A DNA stretch of 64,000 nt, from the NCBI RefSeq assembly GCF_000247695.1, contig NW_004624848.1:1998392-2062391 (forward strand), given 5' to 3'. The position numbers and the translations under genes are program-made. The notes below the pieces were generated by a model. The model did no database searches. It was not told where the DNA came from and saw only the letters and a list, made by a program, of their open reading frames with translations. Origin of the DNA: Heterocephalus glaber. Lineage: Eukaryota > Chordata > Mammalia > Rodentia > Bathyergidae. Position 1 is the stretch's first letter, and the number at the start of each line of letters is the position of its first letter. This document shows, piece after piece, positions 34,979 through 47,833 of the stretch.

Positions 34979-35102
34979 AAGTGTTAATCCATTTTAGGGA
35001 GATTATTTCTTATCTGGAGCTAGGAATTCATGTCTTGTTTTTGCATTGCTTATTTACATGTGTTTCACTATTCTTTAAAACATTTATTAATAGTGGATTA
35101 TT

Positions 35103-35190
35103 GATCCATGAGTGATTGCATATGCCTGTAATCCTAGCACTTGGGAGGCTGATGCAGGAGAATCCCTATAAGTGTAAGGCCATCTATTTA
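35103..35190 (+). mobile_element. B1-type SINE 5' half
   Basis: 'catatgcctgtaatcctagc' followed by 'acttgggaggctgatgcagg' is the 5' half of a B1/Alu monomer. The 3' half is missing. Confidence 0.75.
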
Positions 35191-35534
35191 AATATTAATG
35201 TCTACTATTTAAATATTACCATTTATATTTATTGATAGTATAGTAAGTCAAAATTTCTAATTATTTTAATATTTAGATTTTTTTTCTTGTCCCTGGAAAA
35301 ATAATGGAGAGTCTCATTGAATGTCTTTTGATTTAGAATTTTCTGTTTCATTCAGATCTTTCAACTATATGTACTTCACCTTTGTATGGGAAGATAAAAA
35401 ATTTAGTTTTCTCAAAAAACTCTCAAGAAACATAATTTTCTGATTCATTTATTGAAGTATTATTTTCCCCCAGAGCTTTTTGGTATCAGCTTTGTCACGA
35501 GTTAAGCTTCTATCCATGCAGCCCAGTGCTGTTC

Positions 35535-36155
35535 TGTGAGCCTGGGTGTCCAGTCCCCGGTGGAGAGCACACTGTGCTTTGTGAGGTGCTGTTGTGCCCA
35601 GATCGCGAGGTCCCCAGAGACCACCAAGGAGCCGGTTCCGATGCAAACACATGAGGGTTGTTTATTCAAGCTCGAGCAGGGACTCTCATCCGACACCGAC
35701 GCAGCGGGTCAGGATTGAGAGCCCCGACTCTAAAACACCAGGGTTATAGAGGTTACAGCAAGGCGCGGGGTTTCCAAAAAGCCTCGGGGTTTCAAATCAC
35801 ACGCAGATCACACGATTGGCTAGCATTTAGCAAGTTTTGAAAGTTTAAACCTAATTGTTTGGGCCTTGTGCGCTGAACTTCAAATGGCTGCTCAAGTCAT
35901 CGAAAAGAACATCTGGGATACTGGGGTATTGGGGTAACTACTGATTAGCTGTCGCAGGCCATGAGAAGAGCATCTGGGACATTGAGGCAGCTACTGATTA
36001 GCTGTTGCTAGGCTAGTTGCTAGGGGACTGCTGAACATTATCACAGGCAGGTGGCCAAAGTACATCTTGTGGTTTTTCTTGGAACTAGAATTTATGTCCA
36101 GGCCACCTTACTCTAAGATGGGGCCAAATTTTAAAATGGAGTCACTCAGGTCTCA
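35535..36155 (-). mobile_element. Second, unrelated ERV LTR
   Basis: In reverse orientation: begins TGAGACCTGAGTGACTCCAT, with a TATA-like TCTATAAC (complement near 35744-35751) and AATAAA (complement at 35661-35666, in TTGAATAAACAAC) about 80 bases downstream, then a U5-like end near 35535. About 620 bases. U3 contains an imperfect direct repeat (35902-35955 and 35963-36008). I cannot name the family; no matching target duplication was found, so ends are approximate. Confidence 0.65.
35902..36008 (-). repeat. Imperfect tandem repeat in LTR U3
   Basis: Two copies share AACATCTGGGA/AGCATCTGGGA and CTACTGATTAGCTGT, about 50 bases each. Duplicated U3 blocks in retroviral LTRs are commonly enhancer repeats; that role is inference here. 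Confidence 0.75.
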
Positions 36156-36801
36156 TAGTGCATGCACTGTGAGGTGAGTTGTGTTCTCTGTTGCAGCAAG
36201 TGCCTTCTCTTTGACCTTCCAGACAGAGGCATTTATTATTCTATACTACTTTCAGAACAGCTTTGTTGTGTTGCACAAAACCTTCTGCTATAATGGAAAC
36301 TGCAGTTTTAGGATGAAATCGAATTTTGGTTTAGAGGCTCCCTCCCTCCCTTCCCCATGTTTGCTAACATCAAGGGCCACGGGTTACTGTGGAGAGCCCC
36401 TTCCTCTTCTCTGAAAGCTGGTGGGTATATTAGAATGATAAAACTCTAAAACTCTGCAGAGCATATTTTATAGCTGCATGCACAAGAATTTCAAGTTATT
36501 GAAATTTATTTTATTTATTATGCTGATTGTCAAATGCTCAGCTTGTATTTGATAAACAGTATGGAAAGCACTTGGTATTTTGGGAACAATTATATAAAAT
36601 TCTTTATTTTCTAGGCTTTTCTTCTTTTCTTTTTGTAAACATAACTGACTTTTCTGATTCTTTGTTCAAAATTATGTCTCCAGTGAAATTTCAGGCTATG
36701 AAAGAGGATACATAATATGCTTAACTATAATATTTGATTTTAAATACATTAGTGTAATTATGATACAGTGAAAATCAGTCTGACAAGGAAATATCTTTCT
36801 T

Positions 36802-37445
36802 TGGTACTATTACAGATAGATAAGTTAATTAGAGATCTTGTAGCCAGTGAGACAGGGCCAGCCCACAAGGAGCCAACATGGAGGAGAGAAAAGACACATT
36901 CACTGAATGTGCCAGCATTGTAAAAGGAGAGAAATTAACACACTCATGTAGGATAAATAGCAGTGATTGATATTTTAAGCAGGTATCACTCACCTGGGTG
37001 GGGAACCAAGGTCTTAACCCAGCCTCTCCAGGAAATATCCCTGACCCACCCTTACTGAAAATTCTTGTAAGCTTGCTATGTGACTTGCTCCCCCATTTGA
37101 TCCCCATTTAATCAATATTACCTGGGTGACTCCTTGTAATCTTATTGGTTGGTCATGGTTTTGTCCTACCTCATGCCCACCTTGTAAAATTACATTGGGT
37201 CTTATAATTTTGTTCCCGCCTCTCCACATGGCTTTGCTGTATAAAACATCTTTGAAACGTGAGGTGGGTGGGCAACCCACTTTCCAGTCCCCTTTCTGTG
37301 TCTCTTAGACAGAAGCTTTCTTTCACTCAATAAATTTTTCCTACTCTTAACCTCCGTTGTTCCTAGAATTCATTCTTCGATTTTAGAGAACTCGCGTTTT
37401 GGATATCTAGTAGGTTTGGGAGTTACATCTCTTACCCCTATATCA
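36802..37445 (+). mobile_element. ERV LTR (class I-like), inverted partner of 34060-34719
   Basis: Starts TGGTACTATTACAGATAGAT and ends CCCCTATATCA. TATA box TATAAAA at 37240-37246, AATAAA at 37329-37334, 89 bases apart. The U3-R-U5 order is clear. Right flank is ATAC (37446-37449), identical to the left flank of the partner LTR; left flank is TCTT. No primer-binding site or gag follows, so it is not the start of a full provirus. Confidence 0.85.
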
Positions 37446-37449
37446 ATAC

Positions 37450-38488
37450 CGTATCATAAAACTCTGTTCAGAGACTATTTTCTATTTCTTAAACATTAAT
37501 TCCTTGTGTTATCTTCATATTTGGCCAAAATTATCCCTGAACAAGTTTGATTTAATACTGAGGTATCTTGAAGCCCTAACAGCTATTTCTGAAAGGTCGA
37601 GTGTCAGAATTACATCAGTCATTTATTTTCTACACTGGTTCAGGTTAGAAATGGGAACAAATATAAACAGGACGAATTTCAGCAGGACCATGTTTGGGAT
37701 AAATCATGTCAAGAAACATCCAAATCCAAATACCAGACAGGACAAAATTACATTTGCAAAAGCAAATGCTTGAAGGAAATGGTCACGTTCAGCGCAGGGC
37801 AAAGTGACTCAGCACGTTGCTGTTTGGCTAACGAAAACAGGAGGAAGTAGTCACATACTTGTGGGGAAAAATTGATGTTTGCTTTTGATTAACTATTTCC
37901 TTGCAGGAAATGAGCAAATCAATTTTCCAGAAAAGAATAATGTCATCATCACTAGGGGGTTTTTTGTTTGTTTTTTTATGGTCAGTGTTCATTTTTAAAT
38001 TCTATTTTTGGTCTCTCAGAAGTTATTAATGTTAATCTATATTTGCATAAGAGGTATAAAATTTTTTGAATGAAAGATGTATTAAATCATACTAAATTCT
38101 GAGTAACAACTACTTATCTTGTTTTTGCTATATCAGTAAGCATCTCCCCTTTATTTTCCACAATAACTTCCCTCTTCCCACCAATCTCCAACAAGAGAAA
38201 GGTTGCCAAAAGTCTAAGTAACCCAGTAGCTTTAGGAAACAAAGCAGAATTTTCCCTTTCAAACAAAGTCTTCAAAATTTGTAAGATAGAGAATTTGAAT
38301 GAAAAAAACCTAAACAGAAAGAAACACTGGCTCTTCTTTCAGGTTTTATCATTTCCATCATGATATTAACTTTGAGTGGTGTAGGAATGCATGAACTACA
38401 GATTGAGGAAGTACCTGATAGCTCACATAAATCAGCCTTTCATTTCCCTTTTTCTTCAAATATGTGTTATCTGCCATCATCTTTTTAT
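37450..38488. other. AT-rich stretch, nothing recognised
   Basis: A frame of 89 codons at 37504-37773 has no protein features. No repeat recognised. Confidence 0.4.
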
Positions 38489-38601
38489 ATTCAATTATTA
38501 TTATTATTTTTTTGTACCGGGGATCAAACTCAGGACCTTGCGCTTTTGAGGCAGGAGCTGGAACCACTGAGCTAAATCCCTGGCCCTTACATTCAATTAT
38601 T
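38489..38601 (-). mobile_element. ID-like SINE with 11-bp target-site duplication
   Basis: Body about 38500-38590 in reverse: 'ttttttgtaccggggatcaa' (tail and box B) and 'ggaaccactgagctaaatcc' (box A). Direct repeat ATTCAATTATT at 38489-38499 and 38591-38601, extendable upstream with one mismatch. Confidence 0.9.
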
Positions 38602-38609
38602 TATAAATA

Positions 38610-39518
38610 ATAATCTTATTTCATCTAGAGTCTCAAGATTTTGCTCTTCTACCAACACTGAACTTGAAACTGCTTTTATGTCAGACACTAAAGATTTAGA
38701 AGCACCTAATTCAATGTGGTATTTTACCATTGAGCACCAATCAATCCCTAGAACCATTTGACACTGTTTAACTGGGGCTCAATCCATCACCTAGGACTCA
38801 TTACTTACATAAAATGTGCTGAGCAACTCCATCAATTTTATTTTTGTAGTATTTTTCCTGACATACTTTCCAAACTCAATGGAAATAGTTTATTTCTGAA
38901 GCTCACCTGAATTTTTGTAAAAATCTCCTGGCTTATATATATATATATACATTTTTTTTTTTTTTAAATTTAACTCCTCTTCATTCTTCATATAATTCAT
39001 GGGTAGTGTTGAGCTACAGTGACAGACAAAGTTTCTCACCCAGGGGTTAATTTTAGGAAATAAGTTCATCCAACATTTTCTTTCAAAGAAAGCCATTTAG
39101 CCAATATCATGCCTAATTGACTATTACCAATATGATATCACCAGATGGATCCGATAGATAGATTTCAAGCTCTGTGTACAATGAGCAAAAAACTGCAATT
39201 GTACATCCAATCGTAAAAGAAAAAGCAGCTACGTTTATTGAAGATAACAGAAGATATGCTCTGAGTGGTCCATGCTCAAAGCGTAGCATGAATAGAGAAG
39301 TGGTGTTGGGGTGAAAGACAAAGAGCACACATAGATAAATCAGGTTTTTGGAGTCTAACATATGTGTGCCCCAGCTGGGTATCTCTCAGTGAGTTTCTGA
39401 ATGACTGACAGGAATGACTGACATAATACTGAGTCATATCAGGGGCTTCTAGCACACAAGTGTGTCCTGGAGTTTACTCTGATTAAACTGCCTTCATGAG
39501 ATGCAGTCCATACGTATG
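38610..39518. other. AT-rich stretch with an (AT)n and T-run
   Basis: (TA)n at about 38935-38950 is followed by a T-run at 38953-38966. Otherwise nothing recognised. Confidence 0.5.
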
Positions 39519-39908
39519 AACCTTGTTGTAGTTACTTTTCTCATTGCTGAGACAAAATTACAGACATCCAAAGTTAAAGGAGGAAAGGTTTATTTAGCTC
39601 CCAGTTTGAAGTGGTTTCAGTCCATAGTTGACTGGCTCCAAGGCAGCATGGCATTGCAGGGGAGAAACAGTTCATGGTGGGCAGAAGGCAGCACAGCAAC
39701 AAGGGCTGACCACAGCTCTTTCTATCCCTTTTATCTTATCCAGGCTACTTAGGGCAGATAGCACTCACTCTTAATCCTAGTGCCCTTGCACCTAGCATTG
39801 CATCATGAATCAGTTCCAGCTTCACACACCCTGATCCAACCATCTTTGAAAAAGCCATGACCACATGAGTCTTTGAGGGGACATCTAGACACAAGCCATG
39901 ACAAACCT
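39519..39908 (-). mobile_element. Solo LTR, MaLR-like (family A, copy 7) with exact 5-bp TSD
   Basis: Body 39524-39903 in reverse: starts TGTTGTAGTTACTTTTCTCA, contains 'aaaggaggaaaggtttattt', 'tccatagttgactggctcca', and ends 'gacatctagacacaagccat' + GACA. Exact repeat AACCT at 39519-39523 and 39904-39908. With the ATACT pair at 24110 this fixes the family as one that makes 5-bp duplications. Confidence 0.9.
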
Positions 39909-39909
39909 T

Positions 39910-40515
39910 CAACAAGGTCTGAGTGGGGAAAAGATTACTGAAGGTCAGGACATGCGATCTCACAGGCATGTGCTCTGTCTAGAACCTTTAGAGAGGTTCT
40001 GGACAATTGTTACTGTGTTTCTGCTTCTCTGAGGACAATGGAAGGAAGAAGGGCCCTGAGGTGTTGGCCAGATTTAGGTGAGTGGAGAAGGAATGGTCTC
40101 CCAGCCCGAACTGCTACCTGTAATAAGTGCAGTCTAACTCTGTATATTCATCCATTCCATACAGAGAAACTTGGCTGAGCTCTGTATAGAGAAGGTTTGC
40201 TTGTTTCCATAGTAAAGCAGTCTTTGATAGCTAGAGCATTATCTCTGCCCCTGAGGTCAGGGTGAGTACACTTTATCCAAAATGATTAGGACCAAAAGTA
40301 TTTTAGATTTTAGATTTTTTAAAGAGATTTTAGATTTTAGAATATTTGCATTTATAGTATGAGATATTATGAGAATGGGACTTAAACCTAAACATAAAAT
40401 TTATTTATGATATAGAATATATATACATATTATACACATTTTTAAAGATAATTATATATTTTTAGTGTGCCTGTGTTGTGACTATAACCTATCACATGAG
40501 GTCAGGTGTGGACTT
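39910..40515. other. Non-coding stretch, nothing recognised
   Basis: AT-rich from 40290, with a short direct repeat 'attttagattttttaaagag'/'attttagattttagaa'. Confidence 0.4.
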
Positions 40516-40519
40516 TTCT

Positions 40520-41500
40520 ACACTGGGTTGTCACATTTGTGCTCAAGATTTTGGGATTCTGTACCCTGTAAGTGTTGATATGTTGTATTTCCATCTTCAT
40601 TTATTTTGCATTTCATTTTTTATTTCTCTGATGGCCTATTTTCTCAGAAATGTGTTATTTGGTCTCTTTATATAATTTCCAAAATTTCTTTTATTTTTTA
40701 CTTCTAGCTTTGTTCTAATGTGATAAGAAAAGAAGTAGGATAGGAATTCATTTTTTAAAATTGATTAGGACTTGTTTTGTGGCCCATTATGGGGAAGTAT
40801 CCTAGAGAAAGTTCTATTTACTGATAAATGAAAATATGCATTCTGTAGCTGTTGAATGAAAATTTCTGTCAATGTCTAAGTTCATTTCATGTATGCTGCA
40901 GTTGAACTTCGATGTCTGTTGACTGTCTGGATGACCTGTCCATTACTGAGTCAGGTGCTAACATCTTCTGTTACACTGTACTAGTGTCTACCTCCCCTTT
41001 TGGCTCCAACGGTGTTTGTGGTATAAAGTTAGGTGCACCAATATTAGGATTTAAAACTGTTACATCTTCTTGATGACTCAATCCCTTGTTCACTATTTAG
41101 TGACCTTCCATCTCTTTCTACAGCTTTTATCCCCACATCTGTTTTGTTATACATTAGTAAAGCTACTCTTGCTCACTTTGGTTTCCATTTGCTTATAATA
41201 TCTTTTTATATTTTTCACTTTCATTTGTGTGTGTGTCTTTACTGGCAAAGTGAATTTCTTGGGGACAGCTTATTTTCAAGTATTTTTAAAAATCAGCCAA
41301 TCTATATACTTTTGTTGGAGAACTTAGTCCTTTTATGTGTAAGGTTACTATTGATAGATAAAAGCCTATCCCTGTCATTTTGTTGATTTTCTTCTAATTA
41401 TTTTGAGTATCTATTGTTCTTGTCTTCTTTTGCTTATCTTTGTAGTTTGATAGGCTACACTGTATCACTAAGATTTGATTCTCTCCTATGTCTCTTTTGT
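40520..41500 (-). pseudogene. LINE-1 ORF2 endonuclease-region relic
   Basis: Minus-strand sequence follows the ORF2 endonuclease and the linker to the RT: 'tgtctggatgacctgtccat', 'gcattctgtagctgttgaat', 'ttgtggcccattatggggaa' and, at the far end, 'ctactcttgctcactttggt', 'ttccatttgcttataatatc'. In translation these are worn versions of the 'MDRSSRQK', 'HPTAAEYTFF' and 'ANGNQKRAGVAI' segments. The piece lacks RT and 3'UTR on the left and becomes unrecognisable beyond about 41500. Confidence 0.75.
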
Positions 41501-41504
41501 GTAT

Positions 41505-44500
41505 CTGCAGACATAGATAAATGTTGTATTTCTCTTTAATATGTGGACTTTTAAAAGAAGTGAGGCTAAGTGAAGAGTAATGATGACTAGAGGTTGGGAA
41601 AGGTGTGTGTTTGGGGGAGCGAGAAACATGGAGGTTGAATTTGATTGGCATACACTATACATGTGAAGAACTGGGACACTGAAACCCATCCAATGTCAAA
41701 GTTTTAGTAACGATATCTTTATCAAATCTAAACAATTTTTAAAATATTTTTTGTATTTCAGAGCCTTTCAGATTTTTTATTTTCAGAGTAGGGGTGCCCC
41801 ACCTGTTCTGAGAGTATTTTTTAGGGTGCATAAAATGATGAAGAGTGTATATGTATATGATGTGGAGATGAGTCCAGTCCCAGAATCTGGGGTCTTATTT
41901 ATAAACAGAATTGTTGGAGTAGAAATGGGATGTGTACAGTGATAACTCATGTAATTTATAGGAAACACACACAAAGTATAGACTAAAAAAGAGTACAACC
42001 ATATTAAAGAGTTAGAAAGCAATTTGAACATTCCTTTCAGTGTTTTGCAATATATTTTTGTATTTTCTACAATTGTGGGTGCATTGGATTTTCATAGTCA
42101 GGAGTGAAAATATGTACTTTGATTAGAAATCATAAATAAGAAAGGATAATTTCATAAATGATTATGGCTCTCCTAAGAGCAGTGAAACACTAAAGTAATT
42201 ATTTATAATTTTATGTATATATGTGGACTTTGTATGAGCAGAATTTGATTTTGCAAATATGAATCGATCGATTGAAACTTCATTACTATTCATTCTATTC
42301 ATAGAAATCTTAGAAATTATTATAAAAATAATTAGAAGCATGTGGGAAAGGAGAATGATTGAACATATTCTGATCTACTTATTTTCTCCGTTTTTAATAT
42401 ACAATATATGGATTGATATCTAAATAGATATATGGGTATATCTATTGGCTTAAATACATTATTTTCCAAATATACAATTTTGGTTAAGCAGAAATTTCAA
42501 ATACTTTAGGAATTATATGGCTTTTTAGTAATGAGAACTTTGTATCTTACTCTAATCTGAGTTGTTATTTTGTTGCATTTGCTTGATTTGATATTACATT
42601 TGAACACTGAAAAATCTGAAATTCATAGTTTTTGCATTTTAAAAAAATTGATTTAGCATGGAAGAAAGGGTAAAGCCTGCAACTCAGACCTTTTTTTAAA
42701 AACTCATATCATAATTATAGGAAAGTAGTATAGTAAGAATAGGAATTTTGAAAGCTAAGTATTCTTTGTCCATACTTATTTTCAAGCTTTAAGGTCCATT
42801 GGAATTTCAAGTGTTATAAGTATTCATTTACTTAAGAATAAAGTCTTGAAAGTAAATAAACTCAAAAGCAACTACATGAGTTATTTTGTTCATTTTACTA
42901 AGGCCTTCTAGATCAGCTATATTCAAATAGTTTTTTTTAATTACTGTCCTCTTTCCTAGTTACATGGGATTTTTTCATTGACTATTGAAGTTATAAGGAA
43001 AAACACACAGTCTTGTAAAGAGTTAGTCAAACTTTTCACCTGACTATTTTTCTACTTTAACCCCATGGGTCCGAGCTCTTCTGTATCCATTCCAGTTAAT
43101 TTTGGGTCCCATTTACTATATCCTTCAGAGGATAGGTCGCTTTACTCATTTTGTATTTTACATTATTTACCTTCTGAAAATGTTCAGATCTTTTCTGTGT
43201 TAATAATCTGACAATATAAACTTCTTAGGGTGAACTCTTATATGGAGATGAATTTAGGCTCAATAAAAATTGTGTTTCAACAGTTTTATCACTCACTTTT
43301 GCTTTATGATGACAACCTCTAAGAACAGCAAAATAACATTTTACTAAATGATTATTTAATTTCGTTGACTAGGTATGTAAGAACTGATTATAGTCTTGAC
43401 TATTTGAACTCAACTCCATCAATTTTCCATTCAACTCCAATAATTCTTTACACACAAGTGACATTAACACGTCATTCAGGGAGTCTGTGTTTTGTTTTAC
43501 ATATCATTTGCATGCAGTCCATACCCAAAAGTTAGAAACAATAAAATTCTGTCTTCTGTATCTACAGAGACTGATTTTGCCAGTAATCAGAGACCAAAGG
43601 CCAAACTGCTCCATTTTTATACCGCTTCTCATTTAATCAACAAACACAAAATATTGTCTAACAATGACAGGCTTTGCTATATTAAAATTGAGTTGCACAC
43701 TGTTCATGACTGAATTGTATATTATATGAATTACACCTTTATAAAGCTGTTAGAAATTGCACTAAGCAGAGATTCCAGGGGTGTGACGGAGGCAGACACC
43801 TGGATGGAAGTCAGAACCCATTCCAGGCAGGCTGGATGTCTCCGGGGCTCTGTTTCCAGGCCTGGAGGTGAAAGGGTTTCCAGCAGGGCGACGCTGCATC
43901 ACACATTATGGAGCTGGAGTAGTAGGTCATGGATACACTGCACGCTGATGATGGCACATGACACTTGCTTTTTATTTCATCACGTATGACTTATAATTTC
44001 ATGTAAAAGAATATCAAAGGCTAGAACAGACATGAGTGCTTGCACACACACCCACATTTCCTGTTTATACTCCCAGGTTGGAGATTTGCCCTCTGATCCA
44101 GGCCCCAAGAAGCCTCGTGGGTCAGATGTTTTAACTCGATGCCTGTTTTGTGCATGCTCATCTGATACTCTATGCTGGGCTGATGGATTCCCCATGAACA
44201 CTGTGATTTTCTAAGAAAATATTTCCATAGCTGGGTCAATTTGCCATGAAGATAGAGCTTTGCTAATTCCACTCATGATCTATCAGACTCGCAATGTGGG
44301 CTTAAGTGAATGTGGACTTGCACATGGTATGTGTTAATTGTTTGAGTGACCCTTTATGTCACTAGAGCTGCCATTCACCGAGTACTGGAAGAGACCAAGT
44401 CCGATCCTCAGCAAGTGACCGCTTATTCCTACTGCACTGTCAACAAGGGAGCAGAAAAGATGAACGGCTCGGCCTTCAAGTGATCACTTTGACTCCAGCA

Positions 44501-46058
44501 CCCTCACTCTGCCCTGTGCGCTTGGCTTCTAACTTCCATAAAGCTGCGTTGTAGAATACGTTGTAACTGTGAAATCTCTCTTCTGATTTCTGCTGAGGTC
44601 TTAGAGGAGCTTCAGGGACAGATACTCCCTCTAATGTACTGAAACGCCATAGCAAAAAGCAAAACAAGGAAACAAGAGCCCCAAACTGTTATTTTTATGA
44701 TAGGCAGACAGGAAAACAAACAGTTCGGAGTCCAAGCCAAGACGATCCTCTGCGAGACGAGACGTAACATTTGACAACCAGCCAGGGTTCGTCAAGGGGG
44801 AGTCCCGTAAGAGGCAGCGGAGGGAAGACCAGGTGCCCGGCTGGCAGGCGCTGTGACTCCGGATCTCGTGGTCCGCTCCGGCGGGGGTGGGGGGATTCTA
44901 GGCAAGCTCGGTTCTAGGCAAGTTCGTCCGGAGAAGTTGCCAACCCAAGAAACCAGAGCGCTAAGGACCAGCGATTCCCTTTGAAACGCACTTTTTGACA
45001 GTAAACAGTAAACACAACACGAGAGTTTGGTAATAGAATTGATGAAGTTAATTATCTGTTTCCTAATTATTTCTTTTCTTCCCTAGAAACAACTGTAAGG
45101 TTAAATAAAATACTTCTCACCTTACTGTGAAGTTATTTTTAATATTCACTCTAAATAAAATACTGGGTCCAAGAAATGGGGGAGATGAAATGTTTAAAAA
45201 TGGATCTGATAATTTCACAAAATTTCTAGCTTCGCCATGGATTTAAAAAATGACTTCTAGTTTAAAATAATAAGCCAGCTAATTCAAGTAAAATGTGATC
45301 TGGGAGATTCTTAAATCCATGTCCTGTAACAAGATATCACGGCGGCGCTGGTGCTTAGATTCTACGCTATCATTTTAGAAATTGATTGAGATGTAAATGG
45401 AGTAGTAGAAAATTATAAAAGCACAAGTTTATTTTCATGTAGGGATATTTTAAAAGTGAACCTCGCTCTACTGGGCCTCATGACTTTGTTTCTTAGATGA
45501 TCAGTTAATTTTCCAAAGATATATTTGAAAAGAATTCGTCACCATAGTGACATACTTGTAAAAGTATAACTGTTTCATTTCATGCTTTTAATAGGATTAC
45601 ATTATATTAGAATTGCTAATATTAGCAAACAATTACCACATTTTAAAATAAAATGTTTAATGCTGTAGAAATGTGATGTGATGGGATTAAAGTTGAGAAG
45701 ATTTTAATTTGAAGGAACACTATTCTATATTTTGCATAATTTCAAGAATATATTAATGCACAAATTTAGAAAAGGAAAATGTATACGTACAATAGTTACA
45801 TTAAATAAATATCAAAGGATAAAAAAGAATAAAAGTGAAAGATGACAGTATAGTGATTTCTTTGCATGTGTAGTGAACAGAGATTTTTATCTTATACAAT
45901 TGCTGCAGTTTTGATATGCAGTGTCCTACAAAGGCCTTGGTCAATCCAAAGACCCTTGGTCAATAGCCTATGGGACTACTGCAAGAGCATAGGTCTCTTT
46001 TGTTCTGTCCTTAATGTTGACCCCAGGGCCTTTGCACTGATTTTATATCTCAGCTTTT
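41505..46058. other. Long AT-rich stretch with a CpG-rich patch at 44740-44980
   Basis: 4.5 kb with no gene or repeat I can name. 44740-44980 is GC- and CpG-rich and contains a tandem 15-base repeat (TTCTAGGCAAGCTCGG/TTCTAGGCAAGTTCG, 44896-44927). It opens no long frame. 43780-43930 is also locally GC-richer. Confidence 0.4.
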
Positions 46059-46061
46059 TTA

Positions 46062-46195
46062 AATTTTATTTTTTATTTTGAGACAGGGTCTTGCTGAATT
46101 TCTAAGTTGCTGCTGGGCTCAAACTTGCAATCCCCCTGCTCCAACCTCCCATAGTGCTGGGATTTACAGGCATGTACAACTGTGCCTGGTAGGAA
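46062..46195 (-). mobile_element. B1-type SINE
   Basis: Reverse-oriented: 'ttttgagacagggtcttgct', 'caatccccctgctccaacct', 'agtgctgggatttacaggca', 'tgtacaactgtgcctgg'. Full-length single monomer. Confidence 0.85.
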
Positions 46196-46199
46196 GAGC

Positions 46200-47343
46200 C
46201 TTTAACAAGTGGGACCTCTGGGAAAGAATTCAGGTCATCAGGAAATCCTTACCCTCACAGGAATTTGTGGGACCCTTATCTAGTCTTTTCCTTCTTTTAC
46301 AACTCAGTCTTGAGATGAATGGTTCTGCTATATCCGAACCTGATGGGCCAATGGGCCAGGAACTGAAACCCCAAGTATGAGGAAGATGGACCTTCCTCCT
46401 TGTAAGTGATTGTCTCCAGTGTTTTTCACAGCATTGGAAAGCAGGCTAGCTCAGTTGAGGATTTCATAACACAAGAGGATCATGACAAGGGAAATTTCAT
46501 GTGAGACACGGATTTTACAAGCAGATTGGTTCTCTAATGAAGTTTGTTCTTGCTGATGAACTGCAGAAGGAATTCCTCCATAGCTTCTCTTCAGTGAAAT
46601 CTAATTGTGCAGGGAGAAAACAAGACATGATCCAAGGATGGTGAAGAAAAGAAGCAACTGGGCTGTGAATAAATAAAGAGCTGTGGTTCACATGAATCTG
46701 CATGCCTTCTCAAACCATTTTATAATTTAAATTAAAAATAAATAGTTAGTGAAAGGAATTTTGTGTCTAATTTCTATTCAAAGAACAGATTTCCCTTGCT
46801 CTTACAAAACAACCTTTTACATTTATTGTACAAATAAAATCTTTGAACTTGCTAAAAGTAAAATATGACCATAGACTCACACGGCAAAAGGTCTTATTGG
46901 CTTTAGTCATTTGTTACTTCCATTGACAAAGTTAAGGCGTAATTAAAACTATGGAATAGTAAAACTTCTGAATCTAACATCACTTCCAAAGTAGAAAGGT
47001 TTGGAAAAACGTGTAGTAATAAAATAAGATGGAACAGAGCTCAAAGACCTGACCAGACTACCATTCACACAACAAGAAGCATTTCTTTTAATTTACTGTC
47101 AGGATTAAACCAGGATGACTTCTCAGTGGTAGCGCGAAGCAGTAAGATTACATGGTGTTTGCTTGCAGACGACAGCTTCACCCAACTCAGCGACCCATAC
47201 CACACTGAGTTCTAAGAAAAATACAGACAATATAAATCACCCTCCTGAACAGTCTGCACAGTAAATTATCTCAATATATGTTTGCAAGTCTCTTTTTCAT
47301 CCTTTTGGGTGTAGTTTTCATTACCATTTGAGGTTTCTCTATA
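46200..47343. other. Non-coding stretch, nothing recognised
   Basis: No coding or repeat signal recognised. Confidence 0.4.
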
Positions 47344-47471
47344 GAGAATTTAGGTTTCTGGGCCTGGGATTTAGCTCAGTGGTTCTGCCGCCTGCCTCTC
47401 AAGCACAAGGTCCCGAGTTCAATCTCCAGTACAAAAAAAAAAAAAAAAATCTCCCTGAGAATTTAGGTTTC
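47344..47471 (+). mobile_element. ID-like SINE with 15-bp target-site duplication
   Basis: Body 47359-47456: TGGGCCTGGGATTTAGCTCA, 'caaggtcccgagttcaatct', and a long A-tail. Exact repeat GAGAATTTAGGTTTC at 47344-47358 and 47457-47471. 'TTCC/TTCT..CCTGCCTC' subtype. Confidence 0.95.
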
Positions 47472-47833
47472 CTTTTAGACCAAGTTTCTAGAAGAAAACT
47501 TATTCACACTATGTGAATTTTTCTAAAACATAACAGAATGGCACAGTGATTTAGACATGCTAAGCCTTAGGAAAAGAAAGGAAAAGCTCTGGGATGTATT
47601 GTCAAAATTATGTTTATAGGTAAGCTGTTAAATCACATATTTATTTAACAAGTGATGAAAGAATTTAATTCCATGTAATCATCACTAACAAGAAAAAGGA
47701 TCAGATAAAGAACAAAATACCAAAAGATGAATATATAATATCTCCACTAAAATTTTGTATAGGTGATTTTAGGGCTTGTGTCTCTAAGCTTAACTTCAAT
47801 AATAAAATTCCCAATATTTGGAGAATGCCCTGT

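Larger units (their letters stand above)
34720..36801. other. Interval between the inverted LTRs
   Basis: About 2.08 kb. It holds a B1-ID dimer (34797-34978), a B1 piece (35103-35190), another LTR (35535-36155), and AT-rich sequence from 36160 on. I see no gag, pol or env coding sequence, so it does not look like the interior of a provirus. Confidence 0.5.

Noticed and set aside
34060..37445. Complete endogenous retrovirus
   Set aside because: LTRs are in opposite orientation and no gag, pol or env similarity is seen between them.
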